The notes under the pieces are model-generated. The model did no database searches, was not told the origin of the DNA, and worked only from the letters and a program-made list of their open reading frames with translations. A stretch of DNA of 12,854 bases. It comes from Kiritimatiellia bacterium. GTDB lineage: Bacteria > Verrucomicrobiota > Kiritimatiellia > RFP12 > UBA1067. This document shows, piece after piece, positions 12,673 to 12,854 of the stretch. A program made the position numbers and the translations under genes. The DNA lies in contig JAFYQC010000205.1 in the NCBI GenBank assembly GCA_017547265.1, positions 1 to 12,854 of the forward strand, given 5' to 3'. How positions within the stretch are numbered: position 1 is the first letter of the stretch; each line of letters begins with the position of its first letter.

Positions 12673-12854
12673 TCAAGCTTTGACTTTGTGCTCGACGTCT
12701 TGGACGACGAGTCCTGCGAGCGCGAAGCCGAAGATCGCCGTCGTGTGCGCGACCGGTCCGTTGATGCGCTTCTTGGGTTCGTCGTCGTTGTCTGCCGGAC
12801 CAAGGTTCTCGCGGCGCTCCGGACTCCACACACATTTGAACTTTCGCGTCGGCA
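12673..12854 (-). CDS. ThiF/MoeB-family (TcdA-like) protein, C-terminal end
   Basis: The gene enters from the right edge and reads leftward to a stop at 12673-12675. Fifty-nine residues are visible, including FKCVWSPERRENLGPADNDD, then KKRINGPVAHTTAIFGFALA, then GLVVQDVEHKVKA. The pattern 'V.WS.E', then 'K..NG...H..A.FGF.LAG.V..D' matches the C-terminus of E1-like ThiF/MoeB proteins, closest in my judgement to TcdA (tRNA N6-threonylcarbamoyladenosine dehydratase), which cyclises t6A37 in tRNA using ATP. The nucleotide-binding and catalytic parts are outside, so the subfamily is uncertain. It converges on the fumarase genes. Confidence 0.5.
   Translation of the reverse strand, partial: PTRKFKCVWSPERRENLGPADNDDEPKKRINGPVAHTTAIFGFALAGLVVQDVEHKVKA

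Overview
The window is about 12.9 kb of moderately GC-rich, densely packed bacterial chromosome. All complete genes are on the + strand, with one gene entering from the right edge on the - strand. Taxonomy is inferred only: a sialate O-acetylesterase, prepilin-like C-terminal modules on otherwise unrecognised membrane proteins, and a tyrosine (REP-associated) transposase suggest a PVC-group bacterium, perhaps an uncultured gut or rumen Kiritimatiellota or Lentisphaerota lineage. No rRNA, tRNA or CRISPR array was seen.

Layout. 1-1038 is the 3' part of a sialate O-acetylesterase. It is followed closely by a SpoU/TrmH-family rRNA 2'-O-methyltransferase (1051-1908), which overlaps a BatB-like von Willebrand A membrane protein (1905-2894). 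A canonical -35/-10 promoter (2988-3016) then drives a four-gene cell-envelope operon (3050-5972). Its genes are a small putative lipoprotein, a membrane-anchored protein with a prepilin-like C-terminus, a YafK-like L,D-transpeptidase, and a two-helix membrane protein with a DUF2007-like tail. Start and stop codons overlap (ATGA) at two of its three junctions.

5973-7764 is the accessory part. It holds a REP-associated tyrosine (Y1/HUH) transposase and a small anchored protein, and it is bracketed by two inverted, nearly identical 23-bp sequences whose core is GGGGAGACACCCC. A third copy of the core lies inside the transposase gene. The right-hand copy is translated as part of the N-terminus of the next membrane protein (7724-8644).

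8673-12582 is housekeeping. queH and queF are the epoxyqueuosine and preQ0 reductases of queuosine synthesis. A MurE-type ligase follows that lacks the usual N-terminal UDP-MurNAc-binding domain and carries an odd 21-residue insertion. Then come the alpha and beta subunits of a class I [4Fe-4S] fumarate hydratase, separated by a strong hairpin. The right edge holds a short tandem repeat and the 3' end of a ThiF/TcdA-like gene on the - strand.

The most striking signal is shared by four unrelated genes (7244, 8673, 9401, 11114). Each has a perfect extended -10 box, TGnTATAAT, ending only 6-7 bases before its ATG, with no leader, no Shine-Dalgarno and no recognisable -35. This predicts leaderless transcripts. 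Other genes in the window have ordinary ribosome binding sites or are translationally coupled, so initiation appears to be mixed.
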